From Effrenium voratum (Eukaryota; Sar; Dinophyceae; Suessiales; Symbiodiniaceae), in contig CAUJNA010001446.1 in assembly GCA_963377175.1 (NCBI GenBank), positions 30,001 to 94,000 of the forward strand: a DNA stretch of 64,000 bases. The letters run 5' to 3'. This document shows positions 24,477 through 35,724 of this stretch, one piece after another. The notes under the pieces are model-generated. The model did no database searches and had not been told where the DNA came from. It worked only from the letters and a program-made list of their open reading frames with translations. The position numbers and the translations under genes are program-made. How positions within the stretch are numbered: the stretch's first letter is position 1; every line of letters starts with the position of its first letter.

Positions 24477-26451
24477 CTGTTACTTTTGGCCAAATATTTG
24501 ATCCTTCACGAATCTGCCCAGTGGTACCTTTTTTGTCCTTTTTTGCTTTGGGAAGGGTTCCCCTTTAAAGTCAACCAACCTTAAAATGGGTGCCCTTTTT
24601 TCCCATGGCCAGGTGGCGTGAGGGCTCCTACCGAGGGCTGCAACTGGGCATGTTTTTTCAATCCAGGGAAACCGCCAAGCAGCTGACTTTCGCCTCCCAA
24701 AAGGAGGTCTTGGGTTCTTGTTGTTTTGTTCGTCCCCTGCAGGGAAACATGAGAAAATAGGTTTGATAAAGGTCGACCACCATTTGTTTGTTGCATGCCC
24801 TTGGAGTACAAAAGGTCTCTCTGCGGCGATTCACACCCAAAAACTAAGAAAAGATAAGTTAAGGCTGTAAGTGAAGGGCCTAACTGGGGGAAACCACGGT
24901 AGAACCGGGGTTTGTAGCGGGAGGTAGGGCCGAATCTTCGAGTCTTGGCCAGTTCTGAGCTGCTGGGTCACAAGAACGCCTCCGGCGTGTGGGGGGGGAG
25001 GCCCCTCAAAGAGCTTGAGTTTTTTTGTTTTAATGAAAAACGCCAGGGTTACCTGTACTTCCAACCTGCAACAAACAGACAGGGTTCCAACTAACTGGGC
25101 ATGTCTTCTGAGTTGGTAATTTGTTGGGTTTGGCTTTAAGGGTCAACTTGATGCGAACCTGTGAAAATCACCTAACAAAGAGGAAGCACGCTGTTGATGG
25201 TTCAAAACTAGCCCAAAGGCGAAACAAAGGGAGCCCTGGAAAAAGCCGTGGCATAAGGACAGTTTTGTTGCTGTTTTTTTCCCGAGCATTCCCTTCTGTT
25301 GCCTTTGTTTTTTAGGGAAGTTCGCCTCAACTTGAGAGGGGACATGGACTGCACACCGAAACAGACTCGCATGACACAACCAACACAGAAGGTTTTACTT
25401 CAAGACACTTCGCATGGTGAGTTTTCCTTCCCAGATGTATCCTTGAGGGACTGGAGCCGGAGTTGATTCCCTGGTGCATTGACACACCCAGCCTTTGAGT
25501 GGATTTCCATGGGAAAAAGCGCACTCTTGTTTTGGCAAGCAACGCATTTCCCTTTCCCAAGTTGCCCTACATACGATACTGGTAACTGGCAGAATCATGA
25601 AAATTCCAGCTAGTTGACTATAAAGAGACACCCATCTAAAATAAAGCTGAAAGGGCACCACTGGAGTCACTGGAGGTCCGGGCTACTATTCCATCTTTTT
25701 TGTTGGCAGTTGACTTTCAAGGGACACCGCAACAACAAAAAAGGGTCATCAGGCAAGGTCTGGGCTACCATCCTTTTTTGATAGTTGACTTTAAGGGGAA
25801 ACCCCTCCCAAAACTAGGTCCTCCAGTGGAGAGGTTAGAATAAGGGTACCAACTGTTTTTCTGTAGTCTATTTTAGGGAAACCCTCCCAACCAAAAAGAA
25901 ACGGTGAGAAAGGGCACTGGGGGACCAAGGAAAGGCTTGGGGACAGGTACAAACACCACATGCTCGCCGCAAGCGAAAACCCCCCCCCCGTCCTCGTCCC
26001 TTGCAGCGCCGGGCACCGTGAGCAGTGGGTGAGGCTCCATTGCTCATGCCATCCGACACTCAGGGGGTCAAGGTCTCCTCTCCAACATGCAAGTGACCCT
26101 ATAGGCCCAGGACTTGCCCTTCGCTCAGTTGCCCAGTTCGGACCTGGCAATACAAGATCACCTTTCGGGACCTCATAAAATGGACCAGAAAAGCGGACAC
26201 TAAAAAGGTTAAAAGGCCTTTTTTGGACAACTGAGTTTGTCCACGAAAGTAGTTTTCCCAAACCCCCTGTGAGCTTCCATCATTGGAGGGAGGGTAAATC
26301 GTCGTTGGGTCAAATGATTGTTTAATCATAGGCCAGTGATGCTAATAGTGTCTTTGTCACTCATTTCAGAGGGCAAGATGGTAGCAAGCGTCTGACCCAG
26401 TTGCCCGGCCTTCCCCGCAAGAGAACGAATGAAATAGAGGTACATCGAAAC
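24477..26451. other. Gene-poor stretch
   Basis: No supported gene. It holds a family-2 TIR element (25,814-25,928) and a direct echo of the phrase 'TAGTTGACTTTAAGGGGAAACC' type sequence around 25,610-25,800, where two short similar blocks each end in a GGTCTGGGCTAC or GGTCCGGGCTAC motif. These suggest diverged copies of another short element. Confidence 0.3.
25814..25928. repeat. TIR element family 2, copy a
   Basis: Left end CTAGGTCCTCCAGTGGAG; internal GGTTAGAATAAGGGTACC and CTGTAGTCTATTTTAGG; right end GGGCACTGGGGGACC. The right end is slightly decayed. Confidence 0.75.
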
Positions 26452-26608
26452 TCCAGCCCTCAGCCACATTCCCCAATTCCATTGAGCGCGCGAGGACATG
26501 CGCAGGCATGCATGGCTTTGCAGCTTTCGTCCAGTTGAAACCCGTGTGACGCCTTTGGGACAATTTGTCGCCCAACTTGTCTTTGCGTTTGACTTCTGCG
26601 CTTGGGGA
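26452..26608 (-). CDS. Candidate exon
   Basis: After a TTTGGAG acceptor the minus strand reads SPSAEVKRKDKLGDKLSQRR then HTGFNWTKAAKPCMPAHVLA, ending before a GT donor (TGGA|GTTTCG). Two other minus frames are also open over 150 nt, so the frame choice rests on amino-acid balance only. No family is recognised. Confidence 0.35.
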
Positions 26609-28535
26609 CTCCAAACGTCGCAACCCCAAAGAGAGGTTCCTTGATGTTCAGCAGCTGGCTGACTGACATGTGATGCGATGTGGCACTCGCGCCCTGCACG
26701 GGCAGCCTGGAAATGAAGTAACGGGGGGAATTCTCAGAGTACCACTGGTCCACCTGAATAGTAGCTTTTAAAATGGTGGCTTCCTTTTGGTGTGGAAAAG
26801 GATGGCCAAGTTGTGCGTCTCTTTTGAGGCGCCCTGAATCACCCACCAGATCAGAGCACCTGCTTGCATGGTCCCTTAGCTCTTGTTGGGTGTTTTCTGG
26901 GCCAAGCTCACTTCCTGGGCCCTAAACATGTCCGACCGTCTTATTTGACGCTAAAATGGGAAAACCAAACCGGTCCCTTCGTATCTTCGTTTTCAGTGGG
27001 CCCGTGAAAAAAGAACACGGTGCGGTTGCGAATCGGATTGAATCGGAGACAGTGTGCTGTGGGTCAAAACCAATGGTACCATTTTGGGGGGGAGGTGCAG
27101 CACCCATTTTAGTCTATTTAAGAGTCTATTTTACTGGGGATTGGGATGTTCACTAGGGTTTCCTGGTTTTGACCCATGGCCAGGTCAAGGTCTTTTGGGC
27201 CCTGGGCAAACCCGCGGGTGTCGGGATTGAAGGCGTGGGTGGTGAACATGGGGAGTAATTACCCCGAAACAAAAAAGGCGGCGTCCTGTTGGTGTGTTAG
27301 CTTCCCTCTGAGTTTGGATTAGCTTCCCAACTTCCTGGTTGGACCAAATTTTCCTTTCAAAGGGACCGGGTCCCAAACGTCAGGTCCCGGCGATTCATTT
27401 TGTGGGAGGGGCCATTTGGGGCCTCTGAGGACCTCCGACTTGAGATCCCCAGTCCAGCAACACCTCCCAGGCTTTCGTCTTGGCGCTACCTGGCAGTGAG
27501 ACAGCCGCTTCTGGGATGCTTCTGGGTGGATGCCCGAAATACTGTGGATGGACGAAATCCTGCACCACACAAGAAACCCTAGAATGATGATTCCCCTGTG
27601 AATACCAACAAAAAATGGTTTCCCATGGTTTCCAAGTGGTGCAGGATTTTGTCCATCCACAGTATTGCGAGCCAACACACGCGACGAGGAAAGATCGAAG
27701 AAAACAGGGATCCGGATGCATTATACACCTGAACATTGCCAAAAGTAAATGGTGGTGTCCAACTTTATTTTGGTGTTTCAAAGTGTATGTTTGCCATGGT
27801 TCTGCGGCGTGGCCCCCACCACAAGCCCCCGCCCACAAGACCTATCAAATGCGCTAACTAGGCTGGAATTAGGACCCCAGCAAAAAGTATCGTTTTTGTT
27901 TGTTTTGTGTTTTTGTTGGCTGGGTAGTGGAAAAGAAAAGGAACCCCCAAAAAAAAGGAACTGATTCTGGGGAAGTTAAGTGACCATTTTTGGTCTAGAG
28001 TCTACTTCAAAGGTGGGGGGATGGCGCCTTGGTGTTTAAACTGTTTGTTGCTTGGAATTTTGCACAGCACCCCAGCAAACATAGACAACACATGCCAAGC
28101 ACAATCTCCGACATGAATGTACTGCCATGTGTTGCGTTTTGCGCAGCTTGAATTAAGCAACCATCATCATGGGTAAGCCCTGTGTTCCCCCAGGTGAGCT
28201 GCCTATGATTAGCGCAAATGATGCCCTTGGTCTGGCAAATAGTGGCTCAAAACCCCAATACCACCAGGAAACAGCCTTGCAATGACAGGCCCTTGCTTGT
28301 TCAGGGGTCGCTTCCGCAGTCTTTTCACCCATCCAAATCCAAACCACCAATCAAGGATCGCCTGAAAGATTTCCTTCCGGCAAACATCCCAACAAGTCAC
28401 CAGAGTTGGCCGTGCCACAAGGTGGTGACCACGAAAGCAACAGGAAGTGACAAGTGACTTGTATAGTTTGGGCCAATCAAGAGGTACCCTGATTGGGGCA
28501 GTGTTTTAAAGGATACCAAAGAGAACCGATCTTCG
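26609..28535. other. Mixed repeats and weak exon islands
   Basis: It holds a full family-1 element (27,542-27,662). A possible minus exon near 27,433-27,520 reads IPEAAVSLPGSAKTKAWEVL. A weakly coding minus stretch lies at about 28,190-28,330. Otherwise nothing recognised. Confidence 0.3.
27542..27662. repeat. TIR element family 1, copy a (121 bp, TA duplication)
   Basis: Left terminus CTGTGGATGGACGAAATCC, right terminus its complement ending GTCCATCCACAG, flanked by TA on both sides. Internal CCCTAGAATGATGATTCC and AATACCAACAAAAAATGG recur in the other copies. It encodes no protein, so it is MITE-like. Confidence 0.88.
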
Positions 28536-28620
28536 GCCTTGTGACCCCAGGAAGACAAAGACGTCGTGAATCCGCCAAGGGGCCACGGGCCCAGCGGATA
28601 TGAAAGGTCCCAGTTTGAGA
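28536..28620 (-). CDS. Candidate exon
   Basis: Between an AGGGAG acceptor and a GT donor (CTGGG|GTCACA) the minus strand reads LKLGPFISAGPVAPWRIHDV then FVFLG. Just upstream is a CCTAGGGGTCAGAAGGAGAC-type repeat end that recurs near 52,810, so the intron may be element-derived. Family unknown. Confidence 0.38.
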
Positions 28621-28813
28621 CTCCCTAGGAAGTCTCCTTCTGACCCCTATAAAAAGGAGGGGTACCCCCTTCATTTTAGGGTAACCCCATTTGTAAAGAG
28701 GCGACTCTTAATTACCTATGGATTGGTTTCCCCAAGTTGCAAGTTCAAGATTCCAGGTCCATAAGCGGCGACCTTTTTGCCTTCCGGGGAAACAAACAAA
28801 AAGGGAGAAGGGC

Positions 28814-28913
28814 TCAATCTGCACGGCCAATCCAAGCTTGGCGCAGATGCCCTCAAAGGCGATCACCTTTTGGCCGAGCATGTAGCTGTCCACTTCCATT
28901 GCGGCCTCGCCCC
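28814..28913 (-). CDS. Candidate exon
   Basis: After a TTGTTCCAG acceptor the minus strand reads GEAAMEVDSYMLGQKVIAFE then GICAKLGLAVQIE, ending at a GC donor. Codons ATG, GAC, AAG, GTG and ATC with G/C thirds make this one of the better single-exon candidates. It lies about 190 nt upstream of the 28536-28620 exon on the same strand and could be joined to it. No family assigned. Confidence 0.42.
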
Positions 28914-29201
28914 CTGGAACAAAAAACTATGTCTGTCCAGTAGTGATAGGTTCCCTTTCAAGCCAAAAAGGGACCATGAAACAATATTCCTGGGCAAATA
29001 CAAGTCACCACTTGCCATTCACCACAGGTGTTCAGACTGGGCTTCCCTTGGCGATTCCCAGCCATCCAGTAAACCTAGGTTTTTGCTTTTCATGTTTTCG
29101 AGTTGGTTTAGTGGTTGGGGCGTCCATCAAATCCCAGCAAGTCAAGCTTTTGTGATCTGAAGACAGCCCAGCCTTCCAACCACCAAAACAAGTCCTAAAC
29201 T

Positions 29202-29306
29202 TGCTGGTTCGGAGTAGGGAATGTGGGAATGAACCAGGGGTCCTTAAAGGAAACCAAAGGGATGGCTTATAGGGGTCATTCCCACATTCCCTACTGAGCA
29301 CCGGCA
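29202..29306. repeat. TIR element family 4, copy a
   Basis: Ends GCTGGTTCGGAGTAGGGAATG and CATTCCCTACTGAGCACCGG form imperfect inverted repeats; the inside contains GGTCCTTAAAGGAAACCAAA. The CTGAG end directly borders the coding-like island at 29,298-29,470 and could act as a splice acceptor for a + strand exon. Confidence 0.65.
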
Positions 29307-29470
29307 AGTACAAGTGGATTCCACCGGAGACGTCCATGCCACAAGCCACGCCAAGCGGCGCGATTCGAGAAGCGGACTCCCCGCCTGCCAGCGCCAAGGC
29401 CAGGGTGATGGCCGCGCTCAGGCACCACCAGTCCCGGCCTTGGCAACCGCGCCCGGAAGATGAAACGAAA
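29298..29470. other. Coding-like island, strand unresolved
   Basis: It is CpG-rich and open on both strands. The + strand gives GKYKWIPPETSMPQATPSGA... between CTGAG and a GT donor. The minus strand gives WWCLSAAITLALALAGGESA... ending at a CA|GTAGGG donor. Neighbouring exons favour minus; amino-acid balance favours plus. Confidence 0.3.
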
Positions 29471-29479
29471 CTGCGCAAG

Positions 29480-31732
29480 GACAGTCACATTGGGTCTGAC
29501 CTGTGTTGGGGGTATCCTTTTTTTTTGAAGGGGTGGGGGACGGTGGAAGGGTTGGGGAAGGGCCTGTGGTTGAGGGTGTTTAAGGGAAACCAAAAGGACA
29601 ACCACAAGAGCCGCATTCTTCCCCAAGCTCCTGGGAATTCCGTCCCTTCGCACCTAGCGAACGTCAGCCAGCCAAAACCAATGCAACATATTGATTCGAC
29701 CAGAAATGTCCGCTGGCTTCAGAAAGGGGAAGCTAAGGGATAGCTGCTTGGCCAGTGTGCAACAGTGCAGCTCGGATGTAAGTCAATTCAGAATTAAGCA
29801 AGGGTGTTGAATATTATTATACAATGGTTGACTCGGGCTGGCCCACCCACCATGGCATGCCGTGTGATGTTCAAACGGCCAAGAACAGACATATCTGCAT
29901 TTCATTGACAGTAATTTCCAAACCGGAACAAAAGGGATTCCCAAGCAGATAGCCTTCATCGTGGACAAAATCACTCGTTTCACCCCGAATCTGCTAGCTC
30001 GTAAAACAGAGCTGTCCAGAAATATCAGGGTTTGTCTCCAAATTCGGGGTCCTCCAACAATACCGTTTTCTTTGGATTCTGTTTGCATCCATCCCTGACG
30101 TTTCTTGTCAAAGGGTAACACCCCCCCCCCCCCCCGCGGCAAACTAAGGGCCGCTGCAATCCTGCAAGACCTTTAGCAGCAAGGACTCCACCTATCGCTG
30201 TAAGAGAGATCGCTGGGGCCAGACTCCAACCGCAAAAAGTCCGCTTTTTGCAGGCAAGAGATGGAAGACCAAAAAAGCGACTTAGGTCAACTGGGTGTGT
30301 TCAGTCTGGCAATGGTATCTTAACAGGGTTTCAGTTTCGACGCGTGGGCTTCACTTTCTGCTGTTCGGGGCCAAGGGGGTATAAAAGGCCAACCCAGACA
30401 TGCCGGCACGGAATGGAATGGGTAGAAGTAAAACAGGTCTCTGAAGGCACAAGCAACCCCTCGATGCATGTTCTTCAATGTTCAACCCACCTACGATCAA
30501 CATGTTCAATCAAGTCATCCTTTTGATTCAAAATGCAAAATAAGACCAAGCATTGACCCATCTGCAAATTATACAATATATAGTTTAACAACTTTGAAAT
30601 AAGACATGGACCCCCAAGTGCTCGGCAATTCAACCAACTTTCTGCCAACTAGCCACAGTTACCGGAGTTGTAACCTCGCTTACAACCTATATATACAGTG
30701 GGCTGAACATCCAAGAAAAGAACATTCTGGTTTGTCTGTCTAAGGGAAATCCCCTCCAAAGGAGAAAAGGATTCTTACTGGCCTCATGTGTTTACCGACT
30801 TTGATACCCTCCCTCCCACTAACATGGCAACTAACAGGGGGTCCCTTCAAAAGGAATTTAATCTTCCAGGTGCCTCCCCACAGGTTCCATGTTAGTTGGA
30901 GGAGGGTAGCCCCCAAAAACCGTCAAACAACATGACCCCGGTCTTCGCCCAAGGAACCGCCCGAAGCAGCGGTCTGGCTTCGGAAGCCCTCGTCTTCTGG
31001 ATGACCGCTTGCCTCATCGCCGGCCGCCGTGCGGATCGCCGCGAGGCCTACGCCAGCCGGTTGGCCGTAGCCATGCCTCAAGGTGGTTGCGAGTCATCCG
31101 CGAGTCTCGCCGCCAAAGGCAAGCATGGAAACCATAAAGGGGATTGCAGGGGTCATCAGCCTGCAATTCCATTTTCAAGAGGAGTGGGGATGGTGGGAGA
31201 AATCATGAACACCACTTTGAGTTTCAGGGTTGGTGCAGGATTTCGTCCGTCCACGGCATTTAATACTTGAGACCAAGAGAGCAAGGAAACCGACCGACCG
31301 ACCGACCAAGCAAAGCAAAGCAAAGCAAAGCAAAGCAAAGCAAAGCAAGCAACCCACCAACCAACTCAGCCAGGCAATTTTCCCTGGCAATGGTAGCCCG
31401 ATCCCATGTGTCCAACCCACGAAGAAGCAGAGGTCGCTTTTTGGGCGCCGGCCACACTGTCTGGGGCAAGCGATGCAGCTGCTCGGCCTAGCAAGAGTTG
31501 CGTCCTGATTCTGAGCCATGTAAATGGTTGCGACCTCCACTTCGCACCACTTGGAAGTCTTGGTTGAATCCATAACGTCGGTTAAAAGTTGCAGTGGAAT
31601 CATCATCGCAGGAATTATTCATCCATTTTGAGCTTCATGGAGTTGAAACAGCCTTGAAGTGCTTGGACAGGGGAAATGAAACCTGGTCACCAGCTAGCAT
31701 CAGCTACTCCCATTGAGACCGAAAGGATCTAG
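29480..31732. other. Gene-poor stretch
   Basis: The only coding-like island is CpG-rich DNA at about 30,940-31,112, open on both strands (plus: GLASEALVFWMTACLIAGRR; minus: GYGQPAGVGLAAIRTAAGDE). There is also a half family-1 terminus at about 31,230-31,255, a poly-C run at 30,120, and the microsatellite below. Confidence 0.3.
31289..31350 (+). repeat. Microsatellites (ACCG)n and (CAAAG)n
   Basis: A short ACCG/GACC tetramer tract runs directly into about seven CAAAG pentamers, followed by AACC repeats. Confidence 0.85.
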
Positions 31733-31915
31733 AGGTAGGGACCCCCCCCCATTCTTTAGCAAATGGCAGCCAAGTAAAGCATCTCTACTCTTGGTATGGT
31801 AGCAAAAAACATTGTTTTTTGCAGACCCCCAGTAAAAATGAACAGAACCAAAAAAAACCCAAAAAACACATGCCAAGAACATCCAAGTGTAACAGTGAAG
31901 TAAAGCATCTTCATG
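31733..31915. repeat. Unoccupied paralogue of the retrotransposon target repeat
   Basis: The segment CATCTCTACTCTTGGTATGG through TTTTTTGCAGACCCCCAGTA and AAAATGAACAGAACC matches the sequences left of 13,953 and right of 21,909. They are joined here without the element and with a single GACCCC. The shared block extends about 45 nt left and 60 nt right of the insertion point. Confidence 0.85.
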
Positions 31916-34631
31916 AGCTGGTAGCCAGTAAGACTCACCAGCCTCTCGCCAAGCCGTGTAACACTCATGCGAGTCATAGGCCATCCCCAGATCCCCAGAT
32001 CCCCCCCGGTTTTGCAAATGTAAGTTCCTACCATGTGCTTGCAGGACTCCGATCGGTAGCTCCGAAAGAACCGCTCCCTCTACAAAAACGAATTTGGATA
32101 CCCCCAGCTCCGGAACCAGCTAACTTCCATGTTGGCAGCTATGGTGTTCAACACCCACACACACACACACGTCCGTGTAAGCCCGTTGGGCAAAGAATTC
32201 GAGCCCCCATGGCGTGGGGGGGGGGTACCATTTTCAGCGGAACTTGAGATAAGCAAGGAAAGCACGCCAGGGATCACTGCTGCAAGCATCGCCGCTTTTC
32301 ACAGGATAAAACCGTGGCCCGGCTCCAACTTATACACCCACAAAGGACATGTTGGTGACCGTTCTATTGGGGCCCAGTACCATCCTTTCCGCCTGTTCGA
32401 CACATTGCTTAGGAGGCCAGGAATGCGCAAGCATGAGACGCAATTACACGCACTGGTCCCCCATGAGCAGCCGCATCCAAAGTCTCTACCGCCCTTGGGT
32501 GGGGCTTACAATAGAGGATCCACCTCATCGTCGTGTTTGCAACCAGCTGAAAAGGGTAGCTGAAGAAACATGAATATTACCCTCCCATCACATGGAACCT
32601 GAAGTTTCTGGGGGGGGGCTTTGGAAGACAGTTTTACTTTTAAAGGGACCATTTCCCGAACGTCAGGTTCGGAGGGTATTAATACGCTTCAAAGACCTCC
32701 ACTCCCCACTTCCTGCCTTGCGCAGTATGCTATCCGCTGCCATCAGCCTTGTAAGAGAGTCCTGAAGCTTATCACCGCGGCATTCGTAGCCCAGGTCGTT
32801 TTTGTGGACACATCTATGGCACTGGCCTTCAACAAATTGAGAGCCGAACTAACAGCAGTGAAATTCATCTATATCTGACTGACCTACCCTTTTAAACAGG
32901 GCACCTTTGATGGTAGGCCTTCCCAATGTGCACTGCTTCCTGGGATCAAAGCGCTCTCAACCTCATTCCTGGTCCGGTACATTGGCAAACAACTCTCTGG
33001 CGCTTTGGTTGCGCTTGACCCGCCTTTAAAACCAACAGGTTGGAATCTTTTGTTAAAAAAAAGACACATCCAACAGGGAAAACATCTTCAACAGGGACAT
33101 AAAACCAACCGGAAAACCAGATGGTACAAACGCACGCGTGCGTCATCGTATCTCGATCCTCGGGTCCTTGTCCTGCAAGGCGCAGACCAATGGTGCGAGG
33201 AGTGACCCGCGAGGAGCCTCGAGGTCAACTTTGGTCGAGGCTGGGTCTGGAACTTACTTCAACTCACTGGCTGAGTGGATGGCCCAAAACAAGTCCGAAC
33301 TTTATACTTACCACTAAAATGGTCTTCCCAAAAGGTTTAAAGTTCATGAACTCAGGAAGTGTGTCAACTCAAACCATAACTCACTTGAACTCAGAACTCT
33401 AATATGGACTTGAGCTTGAACTCAAAACTACTTGCTCTTAAAACTCGGAACTCACGTGAACTCAAAACTCACCCAGCATGGTGAGGCACGCGTCCATCAA
33501 CTCATGACTCACCCCTCATACAGCAAGAGATGCATGGTGAACTCACTTGCTGGGTGCCAAGTAGGGTTCTCTTTTTGAATGTGAGCTCTGGAAAGTAATA
33601 CAAAACAAAAACAAAAAAAAACATTCCTGGCACCCCATATGGCAGTTTTTTGGTTTTCATCTGTTTGTTTGAAGCAAATCCCCTGGCCGCTTCTTCCTTG
33701 GCAATTGAGCAAAAACAAGTCTGTTCAGCATCTCACTTCCAGAGTGGGATGGGCCAAAGAAAGTCCCAGCTGTCTGCATTTACCCCTAAAATGGTCCAAA
33801 CCCAAAAGCATCACTCTTAAACTGTGACTTTCACTGGTTGCCTCAAATCCTGTCCATTCCGCATTCACCAGGGAGCCCACGTTTCAGTGTTTTTGTTCTA
33901 GCCCCCGTTTGAAACAACCTCAAGAAGAAATTTACAGTCTCAAGGCAAAGACTTCTCTGTTTTGTGCCTCATCCGACGGCATTAACAAAAACCATAAAGG
34001 AGAAAGTCCAGGAACATGGGTGGCCTTTTGGAAAAATAGATGGCCCTGGTAAATGGAATAACCCCCATCTAAACCAGGAATCGCCCTCCATTTTTTTTAA
34101 GCAAACCAACCAAAAAGGACAAAGTCCAGGAACCTGATCTTCCCGAAAAGCACAAAGTCCCAAACGAAAACTCAGATCTCCTTGCTCAGCGCAGGGCGTG
34201 CACAGCGCGCAGGTCCACTTTCGCGAGGCCTCTCTCGAAAAAGATTTCAAACCGCTTCGCGGATCGAGTGGCGATTTGGAGATTTGAGCCCTGGGGTGTA
34301 CCATCTGGGGGTGAGAAAGGGCAGCTAGCTGGGGGACCTAGCCTTTTAAAAACCACAGGGGAAAATGGAAAGGACTCCTTCCATTTGCTATTTCACCCCC
34401 TTGAAAATAGAAATATGTCCAGCACGTTAAAACCAACGAGTGAAAATAACAAATATTCTTCAGCGAGTGGAAGTATATGTTTATACATATTCAGATGATG
34501 CATTTTCCGTTGCATCTTCGACATTACGCACAGTTGTTCCCTGACCCTGGCAGGAAAATAATCGTAACTGTTTGGGGATTCTCCCATCTTGTGTGAGGCG
34601 ACCAGACTAAACCGGGACTTGGAGCTAGATC
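31916..34631. other. No gene seen
   Basis: Mixed intergenic DNA. A CA tract lies at 32,155-32,170. Around 33,290-33,560 a degenerate ACTCA/GAACTC-rich block recurs (ACTTGAACTCAGAACTC and similar). It belongs to a short element containing AAGTCCGAACTT and AACTCAGGAAGTGTG that is seen again near 47,830-47,885, 52,170-52,240, 60,465-60,560 and 63,480-63,565. Confidence 0.35.
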
Positions 34632-34749
34632 CTTCCATTTGCTTTTTTGCCCCGTGGAAGAAATGAGAAAATATTTCCAGTGGTTAAATTCATTCCCTGC
34701 AAAACCAGCAGGGGAACATAAAACAAATATTCATTTCAGCCAATGGAAG
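34632..34749. repeat. TIR element family 3, copy a
   Basis: Begins CTTCCATTTGCTTTTTTGCC and ends TTCATTTCAGCCAATGGAAG, with internal AAATATTTCCAGTGGTTAAA and CAAAACCAGCAGGGGAACAT. Decayed relatives lie at about 34,390-34,470, 36,640-36,765, 38,420-38,507 and 44,396-44,472. Confidence 0.7.
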
Positions 34750-35389
34750 GGTTCTCCATGAATTGCAAGCACTCAAGTGGGCAGTGGGCCTGTCTCTCCC
34801 CAAGGACAAGGCTGGCAGAAGTCAGTCCACTGAACGGACTGAAAAGCTCTGGCCGCATTATTTTACCATGATCAAAGTCACCCCTTGTTCATTGGTGGGC
34901 TAAGGGAACCAGAAACCGTCCAAATAATGACCCCAGAAGCACCGCCGGAGGGGCGAGTTACGGTTCGCCGGGCAGTTTTTTGTTTTGCGCTCGCAGGGCT
35001 CGCGGGGCTCGCGAGCCATCAAAAGAGGTCCTCCTTCACCTCCAGAAGCTTCAGGTTTCCGGCCGCCAGGTCAGGAGCGTCCTGAGATGGCAGGTCCCTG
35101 GCCTTTTTTCTCCCTTTCCCAAATCGTGCCTTGGTACCTTCTGAGGAGGTACTTAGACCCCTTTTTGCACCCCAAAAGCCATCCTCATGAAGTACTTGGA
35201 CCCTCTGGGTTTATGTTCTTGCTGGTTCGATAGGCAGGGAATGAGAAACGGATTGAGCCCGAAAACAAAAAGAGCCATGGCTTCCTCAAGGGAGTCCAAA
35301 GGTGAATTCCCAACACGCATGGTTATTCGTTACTGAGTCATCAGCAATTGGAAAATGTGTTTTGGCCTGCATTGCAGTACCAAGCAGTA

Positions 35390-35520
35390 CTGCGGGTGGA
35401 CGAAATCCTGCACCACTTTCTGAACCCATGGAAACCATTGGTTGGTGTGCGTGTGTGTGCACAAGGGGAACCATCATACCAGGGACCCTCAGTTGGTGCA
35501 GAAGTTCGTCCAAAAACCAG
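35390..35520. repeat. TIR element family 1, copy b
   Basis: A decayed copy: left CTGCGGGTGGACGAAATCC, right CAGAAGTTCGTCCAAAAACCAG, flanked by TA. It contains an expanded TG tract in the middle. Confidence 0.65.
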
Positions 35521-35607
35521 TAGGAAGCCTGAGCGGCCACTAATGTTTCGAGGAAGGGGACGCCCGAGTTGACCGAAACGTACGCTGCATTTGTGGTTGA
35601 GTGTGCC

Positions 35608-35724
35608 TGGGTCCTCCAGTGGAGAGGTTAGAATAAGGGTACCCTTTTTTTCTGTAGTCTATCTTAGTAAGGGGGAACCCTCCCCCAAAAAATGTGCAAA
35701 GGGCACCTAGCTGGGGGACCTAGG
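35608..35724. repeat. TIR element family 2, copy b
   Basis: Left GGGTCCTCCAGTGGAGAGG, internal CTGTAGTCTATCTTAGTAAG, right CTAGCTGGGGGACCTAGG. Confidence 0.7.

Noticed and set aside
27542..27662. Family-1 elements as tRNA-like or SINE elements
   Set aside because: No A/B boxes or poly(A) tail; the perfect terminal inverted repeats and TA duplication indicate a MITE-type DNA element.
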